DNA of 47,594 bases from Gammaproteobacteria bacterium (GCA_013697045.1 JACCXJ010000253.1:1-47594), one strand, 5' to 3'; numbered from the stretch's first letter, positions 27,016 through 36,237 are shown. Numbers and translations: made by a program. Notes: generated by a model not told the origin, from the letters alone.

Positions 27016-27554
27016 AGAAGTGGGCCCACAATCGTAAAACGAACTGGCTGCTCCCGGGACTCGGCAAACGCTTTGATGTTTCGTGTATCGCGGGCGTCAC
27101 GCGAAATGACGAGGAACTCAATGTCTGCAAGACCCGATGTGCGCTCAACCCCCTCTCTGAAAGCCTGCGACCCTGCGACAAATCTCACAAGGCCAGTAGC
27201 GAAGATAAGGCGTTTCCTCTCATATGTATCAAGTTTACTGACAATGAGTGGATATTTCCACTCGAACTGGCTAACCACCCGACGCAGATCTTTCAAGGTA
27301 AGTTCGGATCCGCTATGTGAGCAAGGACGCGTGCTGATCTCACATAAGCACCCCCCGAGGGTATCTCGGAGAGTGTCGCAGATCCTGATGTGCTGTGCTG
27401 TCAAAGGATTGAAAGAGCCAGGAAATACTGGATACCGAACATCGAGCAATCCATTCTCGCTCGCCGCATTTCGTCGCAGAATCTGCCCATCAGGTTGAAC
27501 TACGAGGTACTCGCTGTCTAAAGATGAATTGTAAAACTGCTGCAGGATGTCCAC
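27012..27554 (-). CDS. Cytidylyltransferase-like (NMNAT/NadD-type) nucleotidyltransferase
   Basis: A 180-residue protein. The motif YPVFPGSFNPLTAQHIRICD matches the nucleotide-binding GxFNPxTxxH box of the NMNAT/pantetheine-phosphate adenylyltransferase superfamily. In that box the first His of the common HxxH is Thr, as in some CinA-linked members. Later are LIVSKLDTYERKRLIFATGL, FVAGSQAFREG and IEFLVISRDARDTRN. The C-terminal ISxTxxR element is absent or divergent. It is the third gene of a minus-strand operon, 6 bases after the SLATT gene. Substrate is unknown; NMN or a related nucleotide is suggested by the PncC-like partner. Confidence 0.6.
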   Translation of the reverse strand: MDILQQFYNSSLDSEYLVVQPDGQILRRNAASENGLLDVRYPVFPGSFNPLTAQHIRICDTLRDTLGGCLCEISTRPCSHSGSELTLKDLRRVVSQFEWKYPLIVSKLDTYERKRLIFATGLVRFVAGSQAFREGVERTSGLADIEFLVISRDARDTRNIKAFAESREQPVRFTIVGPLL

Positions 27555-27560
27555 AGAAGT

Positions 27561-28328
27561 CTAAGCCTTTGCGATGTTTTTTACTCTGTCTTGTCTCCCC
27601 TTTCTGATGACTGCCCTGTCTTTGAGACTACTCCCATTATTTTCTTTAGTTCCTTCTCCTTTCGGAACACTCACGCTTGCTCTTGCGATCTCAACCTGCT
27701 GGTGTTGTTCCGCTTTGGTAACGGAAACCGTCTTTTCGATCACCAATGATGCTTGTTCGAAATCGGCAAAAAATGCGTCCGTTTCGTCGACCATCAGTCC
27801 ATGCATGATGTTTGAAAATCGCTTAAAAAGGCTGAACGCACGAGCGACGTCTTCATCATCGTCCAATTGATTATGCGTGTGAGCTAGCAACTCACTCCAC
27901 GCTAACTGGAACGCTGAGTGCTCTTTTTCAAGTGCCAGGGCAGTTCTAACATATCTTCTCGAGCCGGACGACATGCAAAGGAGCTTGTCGGCGCCGATGC
28001 AAAACGCCGAACATGCAAACGCAAGGTAGCCCCAAGCGGGATTGGCCTTTAACATCTTGATGTCCGCAAGAAGCAACACTGGATAGGCGGCGCCAAGTAG
28101 GGCCGCTAAAATCGCAATCCACCTCAGCCAGATTGCGAAGTGCTTCCTGGAGTCTTTTCTCTTCATATACCAGCGTTGCACCTCGAGCGATTTCTCCAGC
28201 AAGCTATTGTATATACTGTCCAACGAAACAAACCGGCCGTTCCTCCAGTCTGGAGCCGCAAGCTGTTCACCGACAATATTACGTGGAACCGGCGGCTGAG
28301 ACTCAGCTTTAGGATCAGACACAGCCAT
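27561..28328 (-). CDS. SLATT-like two-transmembrane protein
   Basis: A 255-residue protein. Residues ~40-200 match the SLATT pattern: an amphipathic segment (LEVQRWYMKRKDSRKHFAIW), a hydrophobic hairpin with TM1 about AIWLRWIAILAALLGAAYPV and TM2 about WGYLAFACSAFCIGADKLL, then YVRTALALEKEHSAFQLAW. The C-terminus is charged and probably cytosolic. SLATT proteins are predicted pore-forming effectors of nucleotide-dependent anti-phage conflict systems. Here the neighbours are a PncC/CinA-like amidase and an NMNAT-like enzyme instead of a SMODS synthase. GC content is visibly lower than the core. The SLATT call is from pattern recognition and needs a profile search. Confidence 0.65.
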   Translation of the reverse strand: MAVSDPKAESQPPVPRNIVGEQLAAPDWRNGRFVSLDSIYNSLLEKSLEVQRWYMKRKDSRKHFAIWLRWIAILAALLGAAYPVLLLADIKMLKANPAWGYLAFACSAFCIGADKLLCMSSGSRRYVRTALALEKEHSAFQLAWSELLAHTHNQLDDDEDVARAFSLFKRFSNIMHGLMVDETDAFFADFEQASLVIEKTVSVTKAEQHQQVEIARASVSVPKGEGTKENNGSSLKDRAVIRKGRQDRVKNIAKA

Positions 28329-28380
28329 CTCCGCGGCTGATTAGTGAGCGTTGGCTCGCAACCGTAGCAGGCGGGTGCGA

Positions 28381-28920
28381 CTACCTTTCGGTATTGTTTG
28401 CGGGGACCAGAGGTAGTCCCACACGCAGCTGTTCGAGCACAACCTCAAGTGCCGAGCGCACACTTGACGCCCTCACCTCATCACGCCCTACATCACCGAA
28501 GTTCAAGCATCGCACTATCGCTCGAGATGGATCCATAACTGCACACGCGATAAACACCAGACCGGTAGGTTTGAACGGGCGTATGGTTCCGGGCCCGGAT
28601 ACACCTGTGATAGCAAGACTCATGTTGGCATGCGGATAGGCGAGCGCGAGCGCGTTAGCGGCCATGGCCACCGCCACCTGCTCACTTACAGCGCCGTGCG
28701 TTGATAGAAGGCTAAGTGCTACATCCAGCATCTGAGACTTGGACTCGGACGCGTATACAACCATCCCACGGTCAAAAACATCGGAGGCGCCTGGCACGGA
28801 TGTCAATACTGCAGCTAGGAGGCCCCCGGTGCAGGACTCAGCCGTCACGAGGCGGCATCCGGCGTTCTGGCATTCGGAGACGACTTGGCGGGCGAGCGCT
28901 TTCGTTGCCTCATTTACCAT
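28381..28920 (-). CDS. CinA C-terminal/PncC-like nicotinamide-nucleotide amidase
   Basis: A ~179-residue single-domain protein starting MVNEATKALARQVVSECQNA. The catalytic Ser lies in VTAESCTGGLLAAVLTSVPG, the general-base Lys in YASESKSQML, and the C-terminal SLAITGVSGPG is conserved; VGTVW of housekeeping forms reads TGLVF. PncC deamidates NMN to nicotinate mononucleotide. In most gammaproteobacteria it sits beside recA; here it heads a three-gene accessory operon with the SLATT and nucleotidyltransferase genes (52- and 6-base gaps). This suggests a specialised paralogue. Confidence 0.8.
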   Translation of the reverse strand: MVNEATKALARQVVSECQNAGCRLVTAESCTGGLLAAVLTSVPGASDVFDRGMVVYASESKSQMLDVALSLLSTHGAVSEQVAVAMAANALALAYPHANMSLAITGVSGPGTIRPFKPTGLVFIACAVMDPSRAIVRCLNFGDVGRDEVRASSVRSALEVVLEQLRVGLPLVPANNTER

Positions 28921-29099
28921 GTGTGAACCTGCTGAGCACGACGGGGAATGCGCGGCGTTGAGCGCTGCGTTCCCCGCCCAGGTGGTTCCACGTGCGACCA
29001 CAAAGCTTATCCGAATGTGGCCAACTGCTCAACGTTGGCGTGCTCGTCGGCACCGGCACTTCAAGCCGACACCGTGTTGTTGATGCGACGTCGTCGTGT

Positions 29100-29457
29100 C
29101 AGCAGCCGTGGGGGCGCGGTCTGCCGACACCGAGGCGCCGATCATCGTCTTGGTCCCGCGACGACGCGACGCTGGGCGAGTTCTTTGACTGGCTGGGGCC
29201 ACGGTGCGCGGTCGATACGGGGCGTGTACTGCGACGTGCGGGCGCCTTACCTCAAGCACATTCCGTCCCGCCTGCCGCAGGCCACGATTGTGCTCGACCG
29301 GTTTCATGTCGTGCAACATCTCAACGAGGCCGTCCACCACGTGCGCGGGCCAGTTGACTCTTTTCCATCAACGTGGACGAGGTGCAGAACGTCGCTGAGA
29401 ACGATCTGGTCACATTGCTCCCCGAAGGCCGCAAGTTCGGGGCGGGACTGGGAATAG
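29100..29457 (+). pseudogene. ISL3-type transposase remnant
   Basis: A frameshifted plus-strand fragment. One frame gives SWSRDDATLGEFFDWLGP, the next GVYCDVRAPYLKHIPSRLPQ ATIVLDRFHVVQHLNEAVHH VR. This is the DDE core around the second Asp of ISL3 (IS204/IS1001) transposases (DMWxxY...A.IV.D.FHVV.HLN.A). Neither end of a complete gene is present. It lies just upstream of the PncC-like operon, in the opposite direction. Confidence 0.7.
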
Positions 29458-29461
29458 GGAT

Positions 29462-29720
29462 TTAAAACGCCCTGTTTCATGAAGAGGCACAGTACTGCCG
29501 GGCTCGTGAGCTGTCAACATGCGAGCCCTGATCCTGCAATCGGGCCATTGTCGGGCCCTTCATCGGCCCGAGGCGCTATGTTTCGGAGCGTTTTGGCGTC
29601 TCGAGCGAGCGAGGGCCAACAGGGAGGGTCGGCTTAGGGGCTGAACCGGATGGGATCGGGGATCGGTGGGGATCAGGCCATTTGGAATCGATCGAAGGCC
29701 TGGCCGCTGCTCGGGGCGGT
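29462..29720 (-). mobile_element. IS91-type element end, remnant b
   Basis: Read on the minus strand, it starts with the last ~15 codons of a transposase (APPRAAARPSIDSKW, versus APPRSPPRPFDRFQM at 43400), continues through the shared end sequence (ttggccctcgctcg...gagacgcc...cgcctcggg), then gcatgttgaca, and finishes near the gaaacagggcgttttaaa motif that parallels the end of the third remnant. The rest of the transposase is missing. Confidence 0.65.
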
Positions 29721-29930
29721 GCTCGGGCGGGGCAGGTCTCGATGTGTTCTTGTACCAGACTGGTAGAGGGCGGTGTCTTCGGGACGCCGCCGCTCGTCGT
29801 GGACGCGCCTTCCATCCTCGGGGCGCCAAGCAGGCAGCGTCCCTGTGCCTGGCTTTCCCGCTGGCGCCGTCTGAACCGCTTCGTCCATCGTCCTTGGTGT
29901 TGGTCTTCCTGAAAGTTACTGCATTGACAG

Positions 29931-29968
29931 TAGCATGGGGTTGCCGCTTCGGGCAACCGTTCATGCTA
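29931..29968. repeat. Strong hairpin tagcatg...gttgcc/ggcaac...catgcta
   Basis: tagcatg-gg-gttgcc-gcttcg-ggcaac-cgtt-catgcta forms an interrupted palindrome of 13 paired bases with a GCTTCG loop. It lies between the IS91-type remnant and the duplicated mfd upstream sequence. It may be an element end or a REP-like hairpin. Confidence 0.55.
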
Positions 29969-29982
29969 CACAACGACGCAGA

Positions 29983-30498
29983 TCATCAATGTGAACGACG
30001 GGGCGGTGCACACGAGATAGTCCCGGGGCTGTAGCCCGCCCGACACCCCTTGCCAGGACCCGCCGCGTGCTTATGATCCCCCGCGCCGCCTCGCCGCGCG
30101 TGGTCCTTGCCTATGACGGAATCCGACAACCCTCCTTCGGAAGCTCGGCCATTGGAAACAGAGCCTTTGGTTATCGAGCGTCTGGAGAGCGTCTTCGAGC
30201 CCCCCCTGCCCAAGCGGCCGGGGGATCGCTGGCGCTGGGCGCGCCTCTACGGCTGCGGGAAGGGGCTCGCCATCGCGGCGGCGGCGCGCCGCCATCGGGG
30301 GCCTTGCCTCGTCATCGTACCGAATGCCGCGGAGGCCGGCCGCATCGCTGATGAGGTGCAGTTCTTCGGGGATGACAGCTTGGAACCGCTCGCCTTCCCG
30401 GACTGGGAGACGCTGCCCTATGACCGCTTCTCGCCGTACCAGGACATAGTCTCCGAGCGCCTCGCGACGCTCTACCGCCTACCGGAGCTCCCGGGCGG
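29983..30498 (+). repeat. ~515-bp duplication of the mfd upstream region and 5' end
   Basis: From gatcatcaatgt onward the sequence matches 43637-44153 with scattered substitutions and small indels, covering ~130 bases of non-coding leader and the first 385 bases of mfd. The match ends abruptly after gagctcccgggcgg. The left junctions of the two copies differ, although both are close to IS91-type ends. Confidence 0.9.
30113..30498 (+). pseudogene. mfd: mfd 5' fragment
   Basis: Begins MTESDNPPSEARP, as the intact gene at 43768, and follows it through YRLPELPGG (about 128 codons) before entering unrelated sequence that stops at 649 in frame. Differences include L for W after EARP, K for N in PLPKRPGD, and C for S in the Walker-like GSGKG (here GCGKG). 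An internal mfd fragment appears at 39973-40165 on the same strand, so this may be the front of a second mfd copy later cut by ~9.5 kb of accessory DNA. Confidence 0.85.
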
Positions 30499-30664
30499 AT
30501 CGGCCCGCGAGTGTCTCGTAGACCGCGCGGCGCGCCGAGGCGCCTCGCTCGATCGGCGCCCTCTCGGCTCCTCTCTTCGCTCTTCGCGCGCACCCGCATC
30601 CGGATCCGCGGACGTCGCGTATATACTCGGGAAGCGAACGATGATCTGACGAGGAGGGCCTGTC

Positions 30665-32515
30665 ATGGCGTTACGCGCATTCCTTGTACTGCTGGGTGCC
30701 TTGGCCATTACGGTGCCCCCGCCCGCGGCCGCCGGCACGGAGGAATTGGAATGGGGCGAGTGGAGCACGGGCGTATTCGCCCGGGCCAAGGCCGAGAACC
30801 GCTTCGTGCTGCTCGATCTCGGCGCAGTCTGGTGCCACTGGTGCCATGTCATGGAGGAAACCACCTACCGCGATCCGGCGGTCGTTCGATTGATTCGATC
30901 GCGCTACCTGCCCGTCCGCGTCGACCAGGACGCCAATCCCGAGCTGTCGAACCGCTATGAGGACTATGGTTGGCCGGCTACCATCGTGTTCGCGCCGGAC
31001 GGGACCGAGCTCGCCAAGCGTCGCGGCTACATCCCGCCCGAGCAATTCGCCGCATTGCTCCAAGCCTTCATCGACGATCCCAAGCCGGGACCGTCCGTCG
31101 TGCCCGCGACACCGGTCGTGCCCGTTGCCCAGGCGGCGTTGGATCCCGCATCGCAAAGGGCATTGTTGGCCGAATATTTCGCGTTGTACGACGACGAGCA
31201 CGGCGGATGGGGAACGATGCACAAGTTCATGGATGCGGACAGTATCGAGTATGCCCTGCGCGGTGCCCTGAACGGCGACGCCCGCCTCGTCGAAATAGCG
31301 AAGCGAACACTGGATGCGGCGACGGCCCTCATCGATCCCGTGTGGGGGGGCGTCTATCAGTATTCCGTCGGCCCCTGGAACGACCCCCACTTCGAGAAGA
31401 TAATGTCCTTCCAGGCGAGTTACCTGCGCGCTTACTCACTCGCCTTCGGCCTCTGGCACGACGAGAAGTATCGCAAGACCGCCCAAGCCATCATCCGTTA
31501 TCTGACGGAGTTCCTGATGTCACCCGACGGCGTGTTCTACGCCAGTCAGGACGCCGACGCCGGCCCGGACGTGACCGGCAAGGACTTCTATGCCATGAGC
31601 GACGATGCGCGGCGCAAGGTGACGATGCCGCGCGTCGACCGGCACGTCTATGCGCGCGAGAACGGTTGGGCGATCACGGCCTTCGCGCTCTATGCGAACA
31701 TCACCGACGATAAAGGCACCCTCGACCGCGCCATTGAGGCGGCACGTTTCATCATCGGGCATCACGCCCTTCCGGACGGCGGCTTCCGCCACGACGCGGA
31801 CCAGGCGGCGGACGCCACGCCGCACCTCGGTGACAGTCTCTACATGGCGCAGGCCTTCGCCACCCTCTACGCCGCGACCGCGGAGCGCGAGTGGCTCGAT
31901 CATGCCGCCCGATCCATCGAATTCATCAGCCGGACATTCATGGACGAAGACGCCGGGTTCATCATCGCGCCGGTGCCCGCCGATGCCGTCGGCGTCTTCA
32001 AGAAGGCGGTCAGGCAAGTGGACGAGAACGTCACGCTTGCCCGCACCGCCAACTTGCTGTTCCACTACACGGGGAACGCACGTCATCGAGAGATGGCAGG
32101 GCATGCCATGCGCTATCTCGCCGCTCCGGCGCTGCTAGAATCGCGTCGTTCGTTACCGGGCGTTTTGCTCACCGCCCACGAGTTGAGCGAAGAGCCGCTG
32201 CACATCACGGTCGTCGGCAAGAGGAATGATGCCTCCGCTCGTGTGCTCTACGCCGAAGCGCTGCGCTGGCCTGCCGTCTTCAAACGCATCGAATGGTGGG
32301 ATCGTAGCGAAGGTCCGTTGCCGAACCCGGATATTCAATATCCGCAGCTCGATAAGGCCGCGATCTTCCTCTGCACGAACAAGACCTGCTCGCTGCCGAT
32401 GTATACGCCCGAGGCCTTGACGAAACGCCTGCACGCCGTCGCTTCAGAGGACGTTGCTTCGGTGCTCGACCCATCGACTACGGGTTTTCTTGCCATGGTG
32501 GGCGCACGTCGATGA
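30665..32515 (+). CDS. DUF255 thioredoxin-like/six-hairpin protein, exported
   Basis: A 616-residue protein of the YyaL/SSP411 (SPATA20-like) type. A signal peptide ([24 protein letters not shown]) is followed by a thioredoxin-like domain with [19 protein letters not shown] near residue 56 and [14 protein letters not shown], then [12 protein letters not shown]. The second half is an alpha/alpha-toroid-like domain ([50 protein letters not shown]). The C-terminal DNKTCSLP-like element reads [24 protein letters not shown] site precedes the ATG. Family function is unknown; a redox or sugar-related role is proposed. It lies directly after the mfd 5' fragment. Confidence 0.85.
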   Translation: MALRAFLVLLGALAITVPPPAAAGTEELEWGEWSTGVFARAKAENRFVLLDLGAVWCHWCHVMEETTYRDPAVVRLIRSRYLPVRVDQDANPELSNRYEDYGWPATIVFAPDGTELAKRRGYIPPEQFAALLQAFIDDPKPGPSVVPATPVVPVAQAALDPASQRALLAEYFALYDDEHGGWGTMHKFMDADSIEYALRGALNGDARLVEIAKRTLDAATALIDPVWGGVYQYSVGPWNDPHFEKIMSFQASYLRAYSLAFGLWHDEKYRKTAQAIIRYLTEFLMSPDGVFYASQDADAGPDVTGKDFYAMSDDARRKVTMPRVDRHVYARENGWAITAFALYANITDDKGTLDRAIEAARFIIGHHALPDGGFRHDADQAADATPHLGDSLYMAQAFATLYAATAEREWLDHAARSIEFISRTFMDEDAGFIIAPVPADAVGVFKKAVRQVDENVTLARTANLLFHYTGNARHREMAGHAMRYLAAPALLESRRSLPGVLLTAHELSEEPLHITVVGKRNDASARVLYAEALRWPAVFKRIEWWDRSEGPLPNPDIQYPQLDKAAIFLCTNKTCSLPMYTPEALTKRLHAVASEDVASVLDPSTTGFLAMVGARR

Positions 32516-32589
32516 TCTTGGCCACCTACCTGTCTTCCCCTCCCGATGGAACGGGATTGAGGGAAGGGCGATCGAAAACCGTTCGGACG

Positions 32590-32712
32590 AAGAATGATCG
32601 CGGGGGAACAACAGATCACGCCGGGGGTACATGGGATCATCGCAGCGAGACGAGAGCGCATCGCGTGCGAACGAAGGATCCTCGCGTGCGAACGATGTCC
32701 GGACCGCCGGCA
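32590..32712. repeat. Degenerate 21-bp tandem repeats, copy 3 (divergent)
   Basis: Units of the form GATCATCGCG plus ~11 variable bases repeat with ~20-22 base spacing (aatgatcgcggggg, gatcacgccggg, ggatcatcgcagcg, gcgcatcgcgtgcg, ggatcctcgcgtgcg). The same array is found better preserved at 38355-38510 and 39608-39750. It overlaps the 3' end of the intI pseudogene. Confidence 0.7.
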
Positions 32713-32759
32713 ACGTCGTCCGCACGGGTGCGGACGATGTCGTCGTCGAGCGCCCCGCC

Positions 32760-33354
32760 AATCGCATACGCAGCCCCTCGGCCACGGGTCGATCCTTCTC
32801 GTCCGCATGGTGCCGGCCGCTCACACCCGAACGCGGATCGACCGAGCGCGTGCGCGCGGGAAAGACGTACGGCCATGCCCATTGCCTTGGGGCGCCTGGG
32901 TACTTCCGCGAAAGCGCGTCGGGGGAGATAGGCCTCGCCGTACCCGGCTGCCGGATCCGACTCGTGGAGCTCTTGACCCGGACGAGATGTGCGAAGATGC
33001 ATACGACCTTTTGGTGGCCCGAATCGACCGGGCAGCCGCGCCGGCCTTTTCGCCGACTCGATGCCTTCGAGCCAAGGCAGAGGTTCCGCAAGCACCTCCT
33101 TGTACAAGAACAGGATCGCCCTCTTGGCCTGGTTCTGCGTCGAGGCCGACACGCGTTTCGCCACCGCGAGGTGAGGTGGGTCAGGAACGCCTCGATCTCC
33201 GCCGCCCCCCGTGTCGCGGGGGTGTCGCTTGTTGTGTGCAAAGCGTCGCATCCAATCGATGTAGGTCCTGCTCGGTCCGGATGCTGTAGTGCTTGCGCCG
33301 GGTACCGATCCGATCCCGGACGTGGTCCAAGAGACGGGGTTGTCCCTTACCCAT
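32760..33354 (-). pseudogene. intI: Integron integrase remnant
   Basis: On the minus strand [16 protein letters not shown] and HYSIRTEQ in one frame continue as [17 protein letters not shown], then [12 protein letters not shown] in another, and [43 protein letters not shown] in a third. This is the N-terminal domain of IntI. After a deletion it resumes with [36 protein letters not shown] and RHHADEK, the IntI-specific block. The C-terminal HxxR and Tyr motifs are missing, where the 21-bp repeats begin. At least three frame changes and an internal deletion make it inactive. It points away from the cassette genes, as integron integrases do. Confidence 0.85.
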
Positions 33355-33519
33355 ACCGACCTCCGAAGATGTGCTTGCTTTCCCGCTTTTGGGAGTACTA
33401 TAATTTGTCTAAGTGCTTGATCTGCGGGACAAGGCGCTCGTCCCACGACTCACTATACCGCCTCGTGACGCAGAAGAAAAGCACCTTTTAGGGGGTCTCC
33501 TCGTTAGGAAGAAATTCAG
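33355..33519 (+). promoter_or_regulatory. Putative attI/cassette-promoter region
   Basis: The gap between the intI start and the first cassette gene ends with ctcGTTAGGAagaaattcag, close to the GTTRRRY crossover consensus (last base A instead of Y). An AT-rich patch (tactataatttgtctaag, ~33396) resembles a -10 region (TATAAT) facing the cassettes. This fits an attI site with a cassette promoter, but no full attI can be proved by eye. Confidence 0.5.
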
Positions 33520-34398
33520 ATGGGAAACGCTCAGCTGAAAAGAAAATACGTAGAGCATGCAATACGCTCACTCAAGAATGTGCTGCGATCGTTTCCGGGC
33601 GCGTATATCTGCCCAATTTGCGTCGAGTTGTTCCCTGACCTTGAAGCTTTCAGCATTGAGGATGTGCCTCCGGCGTCTATCGGCGGGCGGCGGATCTGTG
33701 TGACATGTCAGCCATGCAATTCAACCGCGGGGCATGCCATTGATGCCGCAGTTCAGTGGGAGACAAAGCTTCGCCGCGGATTCTTGGCAAACGGCATGGT
33801 TGCCGAACGAGCAAAGTTGAAGATCAGTGAAGTCTCTCTGAACGTAGACGTAACGCGCGACAAAAATGGCCTCAACGTCGTCGTTGCCCCAGGCCAGAAC
33901 GATCCTCGCGCCGTCGAGGCTGGCAAAGCCGAGATGCAAGATGCTTGTTTTCGAAAGAGAGGGACGTTCACCCTCACCAAATCCGCTTCATACAAGCAAC
34001 GGGCAGCCGATGTTGGCTACTTGAAGTCTGCTTATCTCGCCGCGTTCGCAAAGTTTGGGTATCGGTGGATTTTCCAACCGGCACTCAATTCGGTGCGCGA
34101 GCAGATTCGATGGCCCGGGACTATGGTTCTAGAACGTTTTCGGGTTTACCTTGGTAGTGAACTCCCAAGCGGCGATGGGATCTACTTTTTGTCCAATCCG
34201 CTCAAGTGTCTGCTGGTCAAGATCGACCGCTCTGGGGTCTTACTGCCTTGGCTACGGGGGGAGGGTGCCGGAGTATTCGAGTGGCTACAAACCCAGTCCG
34301 ACCGAGAATCGTCTGTCAGGTGTTCCATCACGGATGGATGGTCGTGGCCGACAACCCTCGAACTCAGCTTGGACCAAATCGAGCCAAATGATTCCTAA
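33520..34398 (+). CDS. HNH-endonuclease-like zinc protein (cassette gene)
   Basis: A 292-residue protein. The N-terminal region has CPICVELFPDLEAFSIEDVP PASIGGRR then CVTCQPCNSTAG, the layout of an HNH nuclease treble-clef with two CxxC pairs and CN. The central His of the HNH is not obvious (EDVPP). The remaining ~220 residues are not recognised. The gene is the first behind the broken integron integrase, has an AGGAAG site before its ATG, and is followed at once by an attC-like half site. Its GC is lower than the core. A defence role is possible but inferred. Confidence 0.6.
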   Translation: MGNAQLKRKYVEHAIRSLKNVLRSFPGAYICPICVELFPDLEAFSIEDVPPASIGGRRICVTCQPCNSTAGHAIDAAVQWETKLRRGFLANGMVAERAKLKISEVSLNVDVTRDKNGLNVVVAPGQNDPRAVEAGKAEMQDACFRKRGTFTLTKSASYKQRAADVGYLKSAYLAAFAKFGYRWIFQPALNSVREQIRWPGTMVLERFRVYLGSELPSGDGIYFLSNPLKCLLVKIDRSGVLLPWLRGEGAGVFEWLQTQSDRESSVRCSITDGWSWPTTLELSLDQIEPNDS

Positions 34399-34430
34399 CA
34401 ATGCGCTTGAGAGGGACGTGCGGGATCGGC
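34393..34430 (+). other. attC-like left half site
   Basis: tCCTAACaatgcgcttgagagggacgtgc resembles the left half of Vibrio-type attC sites (CYYYAACAA.CGC..GAGGGAC). A matching right half with GTTRRRY was not found before the DUF262 gene, so the site is probably decayed. Confidence 0.45.
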
Positions 34431-34463
34431 GTTCGCTCTTCCCCGTGATGTACGGATTTTGCG

Positions 34464-34487
34464 ACGGTACCCGGATCGTGGTACCGT
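34464..34487. promoter_or_regulatory. Perfect 8-bp inverted repeat upstream of DUF262 gene
   Basis: acggtacc-cggatcgt-ggtaccgt lies 33 bases before the ATG at 34521. It could be an operator or the remaining stem of a recombination site. An AAGGTGG ribosome-binding site follows at ~34508. Confidence 0.55.
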
Positions 34488-34520
34488 AGCGACGCAAGCA
34501 CTCGAAAAAGGTGGCACGTC

Positions 34521-36218
34521 ATGTTCGATCCGACTCTGAACGGTGTAATGGCGCAGGTTGATGCCGGCAAGATTGTTCTGCCAGCCATGCAGCGCCCCTT
34601 CGTCTGGAAAGAGGACCGGATCACCAAGCTCATGAACAGCCTCCTCCGGGGCTTTCCTCTAGGAACGGCGCTGCTCTGGAAGACGGCTACGATGCAGCGC
34701 TTCCGCCGCTTTCAGAGGGATGTGCAGCCCGATGCCGGCATCACCGTCGATTTCGACAGCGACGACTCGACCGAGCGATACTTGGTGCTTGACGGTCAGC
34801 AGCGACTCACGAGCCTCTTCGTCGCGATCGCCGGTACGTACGACGGCAAGAAGCTGTTCGTCGACGTGCTGAGTGGAGTCAAGGGCGAGAAGGATGCGGG
34901 CGACGCCTATTGGGACTGCCGCTTTCTCGTCGAGAAGGAAGCGAAGGATCTCAATGCGTGGCCACGCCCGGCTGGCGAGAAGAACGGTAGCGCAGAGCGT
35001 GCCGTTTTCGTGAAGTTCCAGGATCTCACGAGGCTTGCCGCTGCCAAAGCCGGCGTCATCGCGACTCAGCGCGCTGCCGAATTGGGCCTGGATGCGGCGC
35101 AGACGACTCACATGACGACCAGCTACCTTCAGGGCGCGACGGTGCTGGCCAGCAAGACGGCGCTCCAGATCCATCTCATCGACGAGGACGCGGGCGAGCC
35201 GATGCCGATCGAGGAGATCCTGGAGGTCTTCGTCCGCGTGAATTCAGGCGGGCTGGTTCTCCAGAAGTCCGACCTGCTCATGAGCCTGCTGGACCTCAAG
35301 TGGAACGACATCCAACCCGAGCTGTCCCGAGCGGTTACGGAGATCAACGCGTTGCGCCCGTTCAACATTACGCGCGACGACGTGCTCAAGAGCCTCTTGC
35401 TGGCAAAGGGCTCCGAGACCCGGTTCGACCGACTAGTCGCTGATCGCAGCCGTGTAGAGAAGCTCGCGACAGATCTCCCGCAGCTCCTTCCTGCTTTGCA
35501 GGCGGCGTGGAAATCCATGACGTTATTGCTGATGGACGACTGCAAGATCACCTCGGAGCGGTTCTTCCGAGGCGGCCACAACTCGCTGCTTCCGTTCGTT
35601 CTCTACTTCGTTGCGAACCCGGCGCCGAGCCCAGCCGAGAAGCGTAGGCTCGTGGTAGCGGTGTACACGACGCTGATGAGCGGTGTCTTTGCGGGCGCCG
35701 AGGCGCGGATGGGCGCCTTCGTGCGGAAAGAGTGCGTCAAAGGGAAGCCATTCCCGCTCGATAAGCTCACGCGCCTCGTCGCCAGTCACTACGGCGTTAG
35801 TTTGCTCGAGACGCTCCTGTCGCGACACCTTGATCTCACCCTCAACATTGCCCACGGCGGGATCACGGTAGACGACAATAACGCGGAGAACCTGCAACGG
35901 GACCACATCTTCCCCCGTGCGATGCTGGAGAAGCAGGGAATGCCCCCTGAGCGAACGAACCACTACGCGAACTTCCACTTCCTCCGCGGCAAGGGCAACC
36001 TCAACAAGTCGGACACGGCGCCGCACGAGTGGTTCAAGAAGCCGGGCGATCAGCCGGCGTACTCGGACGACGACCTCAAGGAGCGCCTCTTGACGTGGGA
36101 TCTCCTCCAACCGGGCAAGTTCGGCGACATGCTTAGGGAGCGCAGTCAGAAGATTCACGAGAGAGCCCTTGCGCTCTTCGGGATGACGTCGGCCGAGTTC
36201 GACGCGCTTTTCGCATGA
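34521..36218 (+). CDS. DUF262 (GmrS-like) protein with C-terminal HNH-type motif
   Basis: A 565-residue protein. The N-terminal DUF262 ParB-like domain includes IVLPAMQRPFVWKEDRITKL MNSLLRGFPLG and the catalytic YLVLDGQQRLTSLF (~91), followed by FVRVNSGGLVLQKSDLLMSL. The C-terminal third carries NLQRDHIFPRAMLEKQ (~457) and ANFHFLRGKGNLNKSD, the DUF1524-like HNH nuclease found in GmrD and related restriction factors. The fusion resembles single-chain GmrSD type IV enzymes, which cut modified phage DNA using nucleotides. It sits in the cassette array, between degenerate attC-like sites. The restriction role is inferred from the family. Confidence 0.8.
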   Translation: MFDPTLNGVMAQVDAGKIVLPAMQRPFVWKEDRITKLMNSLLRGFPLGTALLWKTATMQRFRRFQRDVQPDAGITVDFDSDDSTERYLVLDGQQRLTSLFVAIAGTYDGKKLFVDVLSGVKGEKDAGDAYWDCRFLVEKEAKDLNAWPRPAGEKNGSAERAVFVKFQDLTRLAAAKAGVIATQRAAELGLDAAQTTHMTTSYLQGATVLASKTALQIHLIDEDAGEPMPIEEILEVFVRVNSGGLVLQKSDLLMSLLDLKWNDIQPELSRAVTEINALRPFNITRDDVLKSLLLAKGSETRFDRLVADRSRVEKLATDLPQLLPALQAAWKSMTLLLMDDCKITSERFFRGGHNSLLPFVLYFVANPAPSPAEKRRLVVAVYTTLMSGVFAGAEARMGAFVRKECVKGKPFPLDKLTRLVASHYGVSLLETLLSRHLDLTLNIAHGGITVDDNNAENLQRDHIFPRAMLEKQGMPPERTNHYANFHFLRGKGNLNKSDTAPHEWFKKPGDQPAYSDDDLKERLLTWDLLQPGKFGDMLRERSQKIHERALALFGMTSAEFDALFA

Positions 36219-36237
36219 GTCTGGAGCCGATCTATCG

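Noticed and set aside
29560..29973. A 137-codon minus-strand frame as a gene
   Set aside because: It spans the tail of the IS91-type remnant and the hairpin at 29931; only ~15 residues match a transposase end, the rest is low-complexity.
30499..30649. Continuation of the mfd 5' fragment as a functional short protein
   Set aside because: Homology to Mfd ends at 30498 and the following ~50 codons are Arg/Ser-rich sequence without resemblance to any domain; a truncated Mfd N-terminus would not work as a coupling factor.
34151..34489. Plus-strand frame overlapping the end of the HNH-like gene
   Set aside because: It is a shadow frame that crosses the attC-like half site without family features.
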